DNA from: Metamycoplasma alkalescens
Lineage (GTDB): Bacteria; Bacillota_I; Bacilli_A; Mycoplasmatales; Metamycoplasmataceae
Assembly (NCBI RefSeq): GCF_900476125.1
Contig: NZ_LS991949.1
Coordinates: 682,001-746,000, forward strand
Reading direction: 5' to 3'
DNA: 64,000 bases
Shown here: positions 23,594 to 35,149 of the stretch, one piece after another
Position numbering within the stretch: the first letter of the stretch is position 1
Layout of the letters: the number at the start of each line of letters is the position of its first letter
Made by a program: the position numbers and the translations under genes
The notes under the pieces: model-generated
Databases searched by the model: none
Seen by the model: only the letters and a program-made list of their open reading frames with translations
Told to the model about the DNA's origin: nothing

Positions 23594-24275
23594 AAAACAA
23601 TTGTTCAAGGGATTGATTTTTTTTACCAGTGTATAAAATTTTTCCATTATGAATAAGTGTTACAGAATTTACATATCTATCAATTTCAGATAGAACATGT
23701 GAACTAATTAAGATTGTGATTTTATCTTTGCGATTAAGTTCTTGTAATAAAGCAAATAATTCATATCTTGCTGTTGGATCTAAATTAGCAGCCGGTTCAT
23801 CAAGAATTAAGAGCTTAGGGTGATGCAATAATGCTTGAATTAAAAGAATTTTTTTCTTTTGACCAGATGAAAATGAATATGGTTTTTCATGGATTAGATT
23901 TTCAATTTTAAAGAGTTTTAAATATTTATTAATTTGCTCAATTAATTGCTTTTTTTTGATATTTGAAAGGATTCCTAAATTATAAAGATAATCAAATGTG
24001 CTTAATTCTTTAGGAAAATTTGCAACTTCAGGAATGTATCCAATGATTGAACGAGATTTTGCATCTTTAGTATTAATTTTATTGATTAAAATTTTTCCTT
24101 GGTAATCAACATAGGCACCAATAATTGTTTTAATTGTTGTTGTTTTTCCAGCACCATTTTCACCAATAAAAGCATGAAAATCACCTTGCTCAATTGCTAG
24201 ATTGATACCATTGACACCACGATTTGATTTCTTATAAATTTTTTTTAGATCAATGACTTCTAAGATTTTATCCAT
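23568..24275 (-). CDS. ABC transporter ATP-binding protein
   Basis: A 235-residue ATPase with Walker A GENGAGKTTT (about residues 38-47), signature FSSGQKKKI, Walker B LLILDEPAANLD and switch His in LISSHVLSEI. Sequence type is that of the DrrA/CcmA-like exporters acting with ABC-2 permeases. It follows the permease gene by 2 bases and overlaps the first lipoprotein gene, so all five genes form one operon. All catalytic residues are intact. Confidence 0.95.
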   Translation of the reverse strand: MDKILEVIDLKKIYKKSNRGVNGINLAIEQGDFHAFIGENGAGKTTTIKTIIGAYVDYQGKILINKINTKDAKSRSIIGYIPEVANFPKELSTFDYLYNLGILSNIKKKQLIEQINKYLKLFKIENLIHEKPYSFSSGQKKKILLIQALLHHPKLLILDEPAANLDPTARYELFALLQELNRKDKITILISSHVLSEIDRYVNSVTLIHNGKILYTGKKNQSLEQLFYEKVISSN

Positions 24276-24277
24276 GA

Positions 24278-26116
24278 TTATTTATAATCCCTTCTTTTAT
24301 ATAACACAAAAGTTGAACCAAATAAGATAACAATTAAAATTATTCAGATTACAAAATAAACATTTTTATTCACAATTTGTTTATCACGAGTAATGCCAAA
24401 TAATTGATCTGTTGTTTGAAACAAGTAATTTGAATCACTTTTTGTTAATTCGTATCTTTTAATAACCTTTTTTTCTTTTTCCTCATTTGTGATATTTTCA
24501 TCATTTTTGATTATTTCTTTTGATTCGTATGAGCTAAATCCACCAATCAAATAATTAAACCCAGCGACTTTTAAAGTAATTTGATAATTTCCAAAAAAAT
24601 CATTTTGTGGATTCTTAATCATTGCCTCATAAAGTTCTTCATCATGGTAGTTAAAGTAAATGAAATTTAAAATTGCAATTGCAAAATAAATTTTTCTTTC
24701 AATTTCAGATTGTAATTTTTTTTCTTTGATTGCTTCTTGATTAAAAATTGTTAGATTGTTATTTTTATATTGATTAATTTTAGTATTTTCATTATTAATA
24801 TATTGAGATAGTTCATCAAATAATGTTTGATTAATACCAAATAGTCCACTAATTTCTTTTTCTTTAATTGTTTTCAGCATTTCTTCAATGAATTCTTTAG
24901 CAATAATATTGAATTCTGAGTCTTTTAAAACTTCATAAACATAGTCTCATTTGATTTTGCCAACAAGATTATTTTCAGCCGCAAATTGCGATTCATCTTC
25001 AGGAAAATTAGTTTCAGGATTTTCGGCATTTTCTCTTTCATAAATAAGTTCTGTGTCAATTATATTCGGAATAATTGAGTGAGATTTTAGCAATCCTGGA
25101 ACAATGTATTTTTTATCATTTTCATCTTTTGAATCATTTGTTAAATATTTTTTTTGTTTGATATCTTTATTTAATTTATATTTATAAGTAATGTTATCAA
25201 GATGATGATAATAAACATATTTATCTTGGTTTGAAAATTTGTTGTTGGAAATAGTTTCAAAAACATTGATATTTTTATGATTAAAAATATCTAATAATTG
25301 GTATGGAATTGAAAGTCATGAATAAATTTGTCATTCTTTTGAGGAATTATTTGAGATTTTCATTACTTCTTCCAAATATTGTTTTTGTTCTTCTGAAAAA
25401 TTTTTGTTTTGCATTCCATTTGGAACTAAAAGTAATTCATCTTTTTGATTGTTAATAAAAAAAGGTTCAACATTTGCTTCATTACCTGCTAAATGTAAAG
25501 GGTATTGTTTGTTAATATAAAAAGCTGCGTTATTAACATTCGTTGTTGCATTAGCTGATAATAATGCCCCTCCTAGTGATAAAGGAATAAATAAAACTAA
25601 AGGAATTGTCATTGAAATTTTTGAACTTAGTTTATAGCAAATTAAAGCTGTTAATAAACTAATTAGCATGTATGTACTAAATCCCACAATGAAAAATAAT
25701 AAACTATTTAAAAATAGATTTCTAATTGAATAAATTCCATATAAAGAGATTAAGGCTGAAACAAATAAAATACTTGATCAAATTAAACCAAAATAGATTA
25801 AGGCAAGTAATTTTCCAAATATTAAATTATTTCTTGAAATTGGTTTGGATAAACTAATTAATTCTAGTCCTTCTTTTTCCATATCTTTAAAGATGTTTAA
25901 TGTCTTGATTGAGGCAAAAATAATAGTCATTAAAGATATTGCAAAAATATAAATAAAAGTTGATAAATCCAAATATTTTGGATTGATTAAAAATTTAAAA
26001 ATTAAACCAATTATTAGTGAAAAAATCAACACTAAAATCGGCATGATAATTGAGTTTTTTTTCTTTAGTGTGGTATTGAATGTGAATTGGGAATATTTGA
26101 TTGCACTTGTATTCAT
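24278..26116 (-). CDS. ABC-2 type permease with large extracytoplasmic domain
   Basis: A 612-residue permease. Six or so helices fall in residues 25-190 (for example IIMPILVLIFSLIIGLIF and IPLVLFIPLSLGGALLSA), then about 380 hydrophilic residues, then one C-terminal helix (FVIWIILIVILFGSTFVLY). The cytoplasmic loop SKPISRNNLIFGKLL is typical of ABC-2 permeases. AAAGGAC precedes ATG 26116. It is the first gene of the operon with an ATPase and three lipoproteins. The large domain before the last helix would lie outside, where it could meet the lipoproteins. Substrate unknown. Confidence 0.85.
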
Positions 26117-26244
26117 AATTATTGTCCTTTTAACCAAAAAAATTATATCTCAATAATTAAAAAAATACAATTTTTATCTAATTATAATTTTATTTTTATT
26201 GTTATTTTTTTGAATATTTGTTATTTAAATGCATATGAAATAAT

Positions 26245-26280
26245 AAAAATCCAAAATTTTCAATTGCATTTTGGATTTTT
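26245..26280. terminator. Terminator after dnaK
   Basis: AAAAATCCAAAAT (26245-26257) pairs perfectly with ATTTTGGATTTTT (26268-26280) around a 10-base loop, with T tracts in both directions. Confidence 0.9.
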
Positions 26281-26310
26281 TATTTATTGATATTTTTTTA
26301 AAAAATCAAA

Positions 26311-28122
<1,812 letters not shown>

Positions 28123-28167
28123 TTAGAATATTTAATTTTTTAATTTTTTTTAATAAATTATAAAACT

Positions 28168-28173
28168 ATTGTA
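28168..28173 (-). promoter_or_regulatory. dnaK extended -10 box
   Basis: Minus-strand TGGTACAAT: a TACAAT hexamer with the TGn extension. It lies 10 bases downstream of the CIRCE operator, so bound repressor would cover the -35 region. Confidence 0.65.
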
Positions 28174-28182
28174 CCACATTTT

Positions 28183-28209
28183 TTAGCACTTTTAAAAAAA
28201 GAGTGCTAA
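28183..28209. promoter_or_regulatory. CIRCE operator (HrcA-binding site)
   Basis: TTAGCACTT, 9-base spacer, GAGTGCTAA: the CIRCE consensus TTAGCACTC-N9-GAGTGCTAA with one change in one arm. It predicts heat-shock control of dnaK by HrcA encoded elsewhere. Confidence 0.95.
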
Positions 28210-28759
28210 ATTTAATTTAATCGATGTTAAGTTGATTTTTTATTGTGAGAGTATTGAAAATAATTAATTTTATAAGGTCTTGTATGATAAAATTAAAGAT
28301 CCAATTTAATTAAAATTAAATGATAATAAAAAATAAAACATAAAAAAGATTACTTTTGAAAATTAATTCTAAATATGGTTTTATCAAAATTATTAATTTA
28401 ATGATTTTAAAACTTAAAAAATATTAAGTTTCATCGGATTATAATAATCAATAATTTTTTTAATATTGATTTAAAAAACAATTGTATAAAAGTTTTTATT
28501 AGTTTATATATTTAAATAATCATGTTTGTTATTTTTTATGTTAAATTGATTTTATTTTGCTTGAGAAGCAAATTAAAAAAAGATTTTTTTAATTATAATT
28601 TATTTTTTGAAATGTTTATATGATTAAAATAATTTAGTTTTTAAAAGCATTTTTATCATTTAAAAATTGGTATTGCTAATAAGAAAAATGATTTTTAAAA
28701 TAAACAATTAGAATTATATTTTTTATTAGAAATGGAATTTATTTTAAAAGGATTTATTT
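28210..28759. other. Gene-free A+T-rich spacer
   Basis: About 550 bases of almost pure A/T with no reading frame, tRNA-like fold or clear repeat that I can support. AAAAGGA at its right end is the ribosome site of the following membrane-protein gene. A promoter must lie here, but several TATAAT-like strings make a single choice unreliable. Confidence 0.5.
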
Positions 28760-29164
28760 ATGGAAAAAAATTATCAAAAATATGCCAAATTGCATTTATT
28801 AAACATAATATTCTTATCGATTAGTTATGTTTTTTCATTTATTATGTTCATAATTTTGTTCAGTAAAGCTGCTAGTCAAGCAGCAAATATGTCAAGCTCA
28901 ACAATAAATTTTAATTCATTACTAAATATTAATATTTCTTGACTTGTTATTGCAGGAATTTTATACATAATTTGTTTTGTTTTACAAATAATTGGAACAG
29001 TTTATGCCTACAAAGTAAATTCGACAGTCGGAATGATTTTATACATTGTTGGATTTTTTGTTTTTGTATGTGGACTAATTGGTGCAATATTTTCATTAAT
29101 TGATGTTAAAAAGAAAATTAAGATAAATAATGATGTTTCAATTTCACCAAATACTGGTCTATAG
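28760..29164 (+). CDS. Small four-helix membrane protein, first of a paralogous pair
   Basis: A 134-residue protein with about four membrane segments (residues 15-37, 56-78, 84-104). The N-terminus KNYQKYAKLHLLNI matches KQQLRKYGRLHIANI of the protein at 29608, and both contain the IxGTVYA segment (IIGTVYAYK here) followed by a helix ending in a Lys/Arg tail. UGA Trp codon at 28940. AAAAGGA precedes ATG 28760. Family and role not recognised. Confidence 0.75.
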
Positions 29165-29607
29165 ATTTATTAAAAAAGATAAAAGATGAGGATAATTTGT
29201 TTCCTCATTTTTTTTATTTATAAATTTGATTACAGTTTATGAATATTATTTTTTAAGCATTTGATTTTTGCAATGAAATAACAAAAATAATTTTATTTAT
29301 TTTTTTTAATTAATTTACAATCGCATTTAGAGAATATAAGTTTTTAAATATAAAGAAAAAATTTTTTTAGGATGCATAATTTTAGTAAAATTATTTTGCT
29401 TACTAAATATTTTTTATTAATGAGTTTAACTGAAGTTAAATTTTTATAAAAATTATTTATAATTTTATTTGTTTTAATGATTCATTTTAAAATTTAAGTG
29501 TTTCGTTGCGCAATATTTTTAACTTTTAATGATATTAAACATTAAGCACTATAACTTTTATTATGTGAAATTAATATATATATTTTTTAAAAAAGGAGAA
29601 GATTAAA
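29165..29607. other. Gene-free A+T-rich spacer
   Basis: Apart from the terminator at 29186-29215 and AAAGGAG at 29592-29598, I see no gene or repeat in these roughly 440 bases. Confidence 0.5.
29186..29215 (+). terminator. Intrinsic terminator after the first small membrane protein
   Basis: ATGAGGA (29186-29192) pairs with TCCTCAT (29202-29208) followed by T7. Confidence 0.85.
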
Positions 29608-29985
29608 TTGGAAAAACAACAATTAAGAAAATATGGAAGATTACATATTGCAAATATAGTTTTACCTTTCATTGGATTTATTTTTCTTATTTGACTTTTG
29701 ATTAGTGTAGCCACTGCGGGTGCAGCGGCAGCAGCAGGTCAAAATGAAGCAGCGACATTTGCTATTGCAGGGGCTGCAGTTTCAGGACTTGCAATTTGAT
29801 TGTTACTTGGATTTTTAGGACTGATTTTATTTATTATGACAATCGTTGGAACAGTATATGCATTTAGTGCTGGATCAATATTAGCAGGAATTTTTTATAT
29901 TATTGGAATATTTATCTGAATTTTTGCTTTTGTTGGTGCGATCATTGCCTTAGTTCAAGTAAATCGTCAAATTAGAAAAAGTTAA
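29608..29985 (+). CDS. Small four-helix membrane protein, second of the pair, TTG start
   Basis: A 125-residue protein that I start at TTG 29608, with AAAGGAG ending 9 bases upstream; no ATG is available in that frame near the site. Helices: VLPFIGFIFLIWLLISV, an Ala-rich linker (AGAAAAAGQNEAATF), IWLLLGFLGLILFIMTIVGTVYAF and IFYIIGIFIWIFAFVGAIIALV. It is a divergent paralogue of the gene at 28760. UGA Trp codons interrupt it under the standard code. Function unknown. Confidence 0.75.
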
Positions 29986-30023
29986 AAAATAACACTATTA
30001 ATCATAAATAATATATAAATATA

Positions 30024-30056
30024 AAAAATGGGGGTTTATTTGTTTCCCCATTTTTT
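30024..30056. terminator. Bidirectional terminator before nadD 3' end
   Basis: AAAAATGGGG (30024-30033) pairs exactly with CCCCATTTTT (30046-30055). The loop contains the stop codon of the minus-strand nadD gene (30036-30038). Confidence 0.9.
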
Positions 30057-31139
30057 ATATATTTCTTTTTGCTCGGGACTAAAACTATGTCCACGCACAT
30101 TACTTTCGTAATCTTCTGATCTTGAAACAATATAAGCAAAAGCCTTATCTAAATCTTCAAAACTTAATTTTCGAATTTTTTCAATTCCTTTTCATTTTCG
30201 ACCTTTACTGATTTTATCAGCAATATAGAGAATTTTATCTAAAATTGATAATTCTAAATCTAATGAAGTGTGCTTTTTAATTGCATCCAAAACTTCTTCA
30301 TTATCATATTTATAAACATCTCTTAATCAATAATAAGCCGTTGTTTGATGTAGTTTGTATATTGGTAAATTGTTTTTATTATATCCATATTTTTCTAAAA
30401 AAGCATATGATTTTTCTTCAGATCAATTTTTTGTAATATCATGGATTAAACCAGCTTGGTATGCATTTTTAATTTTATAGTTATGTTTTTTAGCCAATTC
30501 CGAAGCAAATTCAGCTGTTCATTTTAAATGAAAATAACGAAATTGTTTTTCCTTATCTTTGATGTCAAAAAGAAAATTTTTTGCAATTTCATCAATGTAT
30601 AAAAAGTTTTTGCCAATATATTCTTGAACTAATTGTTCAACTTCAAATAAATTTCCTTTTTTATAATTTGTTGATGAATAGTTTCAAATTGGATTATTTA
30701 AAATTTTTACATTATATTTTCTTACATTAATTTTTGAATACTGATTGCCACGTTTAAAAGCAATAATTTTTACTTTTTTAGCAATTTCATCGATATTTTT
30801 TCATTTGTTTAAACTTGGAATGTTATCTGTTCCAATCAGTAAAAAAAGTTCATCATTTGGGAATTTATTTTTAAAATGATTAACTGTATCAATTGTGTAT
30901 GAATTACCTTTTCTTTTTGTTTCAAATTCAGAGATAAACATTTTGTCTTCTAAAACTAATTTAAGCATGTTGATCCGGTGTTGATTATCGACATAATTAC
31001 GTGATTTTTTAAAAGGATTTTTATTTGCTGGTACAAAGAATAATTTATCTAAAAATAAGTCATTTATCGCATATTTAGCTAACTCAATATGTCCTTTGTG
31101 AATTGGGTTAAAACTTCCTCCATAAATAGCTATTCTCAT
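30036..31139 (-). CDS. nadD: Nicotinate-nucleotide adenylyltransferase fused to a YqeK-like HD domain
   Basis: A 367-residue bifunctional protein. Residues 1-190 are NadD: YGGSFNPIHKGHIELAKYA with the HxGH nucleotidyl-transfer motif, and LLIGTDNIPSLNKW. Residues 190-367 are an HD domain with FHLKWTAEFASELA and AGLIHDITKNW, as in YqeK, which hydrolyses Ap4A-type dinucleotides. The fusion is common in mycoplasmas. GGAGG lies just upstream of ATG 31139, and the start overlaps dinB by 10 bases. Confidence 0.93.
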
Positions 31140-32392
31140 TCGTCCTCCAAATTAATTTTTTTGTTATAAGTTTTAAAATTTTTTCTTAAAAAACGGATAT
31201 TTTCTTTATTTTGATTTTTTTCTTGGTCATATTGATTTAAAGTTTTTAATTTATTTTTTCCAATTACAAGATTATTTTCATTGATGATTTTTTCAACAAT
31301 TGAATTTTTTTTGTTTTCAAATTCAAATAAATTTAGTGATTCTTTTTCACTAAAAACTGATTTTAATCCCCCAAGTCCAACACCTAAACCGCGAATTTTT
31401 TGTTCGTTTCATATTTCATTAAACAATAAAAAAACAATTTTTCAGATTTGTTCAAAATCATTTGTTCATTTCGAAAGAATTTTATTTTTGTGAACTCAAA
31501 GTTTATTTTGATGTCTAATTGAAACAGAAATATTTTTTCCCTCTAAATTCAAATCTTCTGCTCTTTTAACAATATTTACTGTAATTTCTCTTAATTCATT
31601 GATTAAATACTCTGAATCATTTGAATCTTCTTCCATAAAGGTTTTAGAATTACTAATACTCTTAATTTCATTTGTTAAAACATGCTGGCGATTATTATTA
31701 TCCCCTTTTAGATCCTGAATGAATAAAAAATAATTTTTTCCAAAAATACTTTTTAAAAAAACTTCATTTTGGCAATTAACTAAATCTTCATATGTATTAA
31801 TATTATTTCTTATTAATTTAGGAACAATTCCCTTACCAATCCCAAAAATTTTTTTGATTGGAAGCTGATAAAAATGTTTTTTAATATCTTCTTTCTTTGT
31901 TTCAATGATACCAAAAGGTTTGGCTTTATTTGTTGACATTTTGGCTAAAAATTTTGTGTATGAAATACCAATTGAACACGGAATTTTAAAGACTTTATAA
32001 ATTTCATCTTGAATTTTCTTAGCCATTTCATAAGGGGAATTAAATTTTTTAACTTCTTCTGTAACATCAATGTAACATTCATCAATTGAATATATCTCAA
32101 TTTTATTTGTAAAAAAAGTTTCAATAAATTTAAAAATCTTTTTTGATGTTAATGAATATAACTGATAGTGTGGTTCAATTGCAATTAAGTCCTTAATTTT
32201 ATTTTTCATTAAATAAAATCCGTCACCAACCTTAAAGCCATATTTCTTAACTTCATAGGACATTGCAGTTGCAATTGCTCTTTTTAAATTTGATGCAATT
32301 ACAATTGGTTTATTGTTTAAAGATTGATTTTTTGCTCGTTCACAACTAACAAAAAATGAATCCATATCGATATGAAAAATTACTTTATTCAT
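31130..32392 (-). CDS. dinB: Y-family DNA polymerase (Pol IV, DinB-like)
   Basis: A 420-residue translesion polymerase. The N-terminal FHIDMDSFFVSCE and IYSIDECYIDVT supply the catalytic Asp/Glu residues; GISYTKFLAKMSTNKAKPFG and GIGKGIVPKL follow as in DinB/ImpB proteins. The C-terminal part is the little-finger domain. It overlaps iscU by 8 bases and nadD by 10 bases inside the operon. One UGA Trp codon near 31494 and others downstream. Confidence 0.92.
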
Positions 32393-32810
32393 TTATTCCT
32401 TTTTTAAAAGCACGATAAATAATTGATGCACATTCTAAACGATTTAAATGAATTTTTACATTTTCAAATACACTTAATTTGCCTAAATCAAAATTTTTAT
32501 TTTGAGTATTACCTTCATTTATCATTTGGAAATATTGATCAAGAATTTCATTAATTTCCTTTTTTGTTTTATTTAATAAGTTTTCAATCATTAGTTCAAT
32601 GCTTGCAATAAAAATAGCACAACCAATCGCATAATATTCGGCATTTACTAAAAGATCATTTTTAAAAGATAGATATAATTCAATTTCATCGACACAAACT
32701 GATGAATGTTCAGAAATTCCTTGATTTTTTTTAGTATTTAATTTATATTTTGGGGTCGAATAACAATCAAAAATAATTTTTTGTTTTTCTTGGTTATTAT
32801 AAAATTTCAA
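32385..32810 (-). CDS. iscU: Iron-sulfur scaffold/sulfur-transfer protein, IscU/SufU type
   Basis: A 141-residue NifU-N/SufU-like protein that accepts sulfur from the neighbouring desulfurase. Three Cys positions fit the family: SSVCVDEIEL (in place of NPxCGD), IGCAIFIAS and RLECASIIYRAF. The first motif is altered from the usual PxCGD but keeps C and D. It overlaps sufS by 14 bases and dinB by 8 bases. Suf-type SufU proteins can also serve only as sulfur relay. Confidence 0.88.
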   Translation of the reverse strand: MKFYNNQEKQKIIFDCYSTPKYKLNTKKNQGISEHSSVCVDEIELYLSFKNDLLVNAEYYAIGCAIFIASIELMIENLLNKTKKEINEILDQYFQMINEGNTQNKNFDLGKLSVFENVKIHLNRLECASIIYRAFKKGINE

Positions 32811-33972
32811 TGAAATTTCCTCCAGTTTTAAGAACTTGAACTAATTTATCGATATCATTTTTTTGATTGTACATTGCCAATGAAATTCTCACATATGCAT
32901 TGGAAAAATTATTTATTTCTTTAAATTTATAAGCACAAAAAGCTCCTGAACGAACATAAATGTCGCGATTTCCTAAATAAGAAGCAACATCCTGCGGAGG
33001 AATATTTTTTATATTAAACAAAATAATTGTATCTCCTCTTTGCGAGGCGATTTCAATGTTTTTAATTTTAGATAGGGCATCAAAAGCATAATTAGCTAAT
33101 TCTTTTTCATGCTCAATAATATCTTTGATATCAAAAGATAAAAAAAATGAAATTGCTTCGCCAAGTTGCAATAACCCTGCAAAATTAGGTGTTCCTGGTT
33201 CCCATTTATTGATTGAATTTCGAACATTTCAATTAAAATCATCAAATATATTTTGAACTTGTCCACCACCCCATTTAACTAAAGATAATTGGTTTAGTAG
33301 ATTTTTTTTAATTAAAAGTGCGCCAGTTCCAGTTGGTCCATAAATTTTATTTCCCGAAAAAACTAATACATCACAGAATTCAAAATCAACCTCTTCATGA
33401 ACAATTGCTTGTGCAGCATCATTGATTAAAATTGTGTTATATTCTTTGCATTTAGCATAGATTTTTTTTAAGTTGTAATTTGCTTGAAAATTATTAGACA
33501 CTTGCGGAATTACAATAATTTTTGTTTGTTGATTTATTGCTAAAAGAATTTCTTTTTCATCAAGACAATATTTAATTTTAATTTTTTTGTGATTAAAATT
33601 TTCAAGAAATGGGACAATTGCTGATGAATGATTAAAAAAACTAAAAATGATTTCACCCTCATCAATAATATTTGCAAGCATTTTTGCAATTTGATTTAAT
33701 CCATCTGTTGTACCTTGGGTAAAAATAACTTCATCTTCATTCGCATTTAAAAATTTTGCAATTTTATTGCGAACGCTTTTTATTTCTTGATCAATTCTGA
33801 TTCCTAATTTTGAATCAGCAGTTCTTGTTGAAATTGAATATTTTTCATAAAATTCATTTCCTTTATTGATGACAGAGATTGGTTTAAAAGCAAGTGCTGC
33901 ATTATCAAGATAAACAATATTAGGATTATTTTTAAACATTGGAAAAATTTTTTCTCTTGCAATTTTAAACAT
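32797..33972 (-). CDS. sufS: Cysteine desulfurase (SufS type)
   Basis: A 391-residue PLP enzyme that removes sulfur from cysteine. The PLP Lys lies in VFSGNKIYGPTGTGAL, preceded by ILINDAAQAIVH. The C-terminal active-site Cys is in RSGAFCAYKF, close to the Suf-type RxGxHCA. The N-terminal YLDNAALAFKP and FTQGTTDGLNQIA are conserved. It lies 4 bases after tlyA and overlaps iscU, so the pair is translationally coupled. Confidence 0.93.
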
Positions 33973-33976
33973 CTAA

Positions 33977-34714
33977 TTAATCTCCTTGTTTTTCAAAAAA
34001 GGCTAAATATTCAATATTTTTCGATTTTTCACCTAAAATTGGACTTTTTATAATCGCTTTTAGTAAATGAAAATTATTTTTTTTTGCAATATTTATAACT
34101 TTATTCAAAATAAACTCATGATATTTTTGTTCAACATAACCACCATTTGCAACATATTTGCTGCTTGCTTCAAATTGTGGTTTTATTAATGTAATTAATT
34201 TTATTTTGTAATCAAAAATTTTATTGCAAATTTCAAATACATGTCTTAGACTAATAAAAGATACATCACAGGTTACTAAATCAAGTTTTTCAACAAACAT
34301 TGAGGGATTCATATTTTTTAAATTAGTTTTTTCATAAACAACAACATTTTCATTCACTCGCAATGAAAAATCTAATTGGTTGGTACCTGAGTCTAGTGCG
34401 TAAACTTTTTTTGCATGATTTTCTAATAATATTTGAACAAAACCACCGGTTGAAGAACCAATATCCAAACAAACTTTATTTTTGATCTTAAGTTTAAATT
34501 TTTCTATCGCTTCTTTTAATTTATAAGCACCTCTTGAAACATATTTTGTTTTCTTGAATTTTATTTCAATCTTATCACTATCTAAAAATTTTAAAGATGT
34601 TAACAAGACTTTTTCATTATTAACAAAAACCCTTCCTTGCATTGTTAAGGAATTAATTTCCTTGTCATCCAAATTATATTTTTGTTTGATTAGTTCCTTC
34701 AATGTTTTTTTCAT
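33977..34714 (-). CDS. tlyA: TlyA family rRNA 2'-O-methyltransferase
   Basis: A 245-residue protein with an N-terminal S4 RNA-binding domain (residues 1-55) and an FtsJ-like methyltransferase: VSRGAYKLKEAI, SAM motif CLDIGSSTGGFVQIL, LVTCDVSFISLRHVF and TLIKPQFEAS. TlyA proteins methylate 16S/23S rRNA in some bacteria; older names call them hemolysins. It sits 3 bases after nusB in a translation/sulfur operon. Confidence 0.92.
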   Translation of the reverse strand: MKKTLKELIKQKYNLDDKEINSLTMQGRVFVNNEKVLLTSLKFLDSDKIEIKFKKTKYVSRGAYKLKEAIEKFKLKIKNKVCLDIGSSTGGFVQILLENHAKKVYALDSGTNQLDFSLRVNENVVVYEKTNLKNMNPSMFVEKLDLVTCDVSFISLRHVFEICNKIFDYKIKLITLIKPQFEASSKYVANGGYVEQKYHEFILNKVINIAKKNNFHLLKAIIKSPILGEKSKNIEYLAFFEKQGD

Positions 34715-34717
34715 AAA

Positions 34718-35149
34718 TTATTTGTTGATTATTTGTTTTGATATTTTGTCTAAAATTTTATTTACAAATTTGTAATCATCTTTTGGTGAAAGAATTTTTG
34801 TAATGTTTATCATCTCATTAATAACAACTTTTGGATTATTATATGTTAGTTCATAAATTCCAAAAATTAAAATCGCTCTAATTAGTGGACTAATTCTTTC
34901 TCAATCCCATGTTTCCAATAAAAATTTTTTTGCAATATTTTCAATGGTTTTATATTTGTTTTCAATAATTTCTAAGGTTTTAATTTCTGATTCAGAAACT
35001 TTATTTAATTTATTATTAACAATTTCAGCTGTATTCAAATTTGTGCCAAAAAGTTCAGCTTGATAGATATAATTAATAACATTTTTTCGGAAATGATATT
35101 TTTTTAATAAAAAATTACTTCTATTTTGAATATTTTTTTTATCCTCCAT
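34718..35149 (-). CDS. nusB: Transcription antitermination factor NusB
   Basis: A 143-residue all-helical protein. The family features are an N-terminal Arg/Lys-rich stretch, the ETWDWERISPLIRAILIFG segment and YNNPKVVINEMINITKILS with DYKFVNKILDKI at the C-terminus, matching the NusB EA-LAKxF..FVNGVLD pattern. NusB binds boxA RNA with NusE for rRNA antitermination. Its ATG overlaps the ymdB stop (TAATG). Confidence 0.9.

Noticed and set aside
28210-28759. Hidden small RNA or tRNA gene
   Set aside because: No cloverleaf, no T-loop TTCGAAT/TTCAAAT box and no stable GC stem seen.
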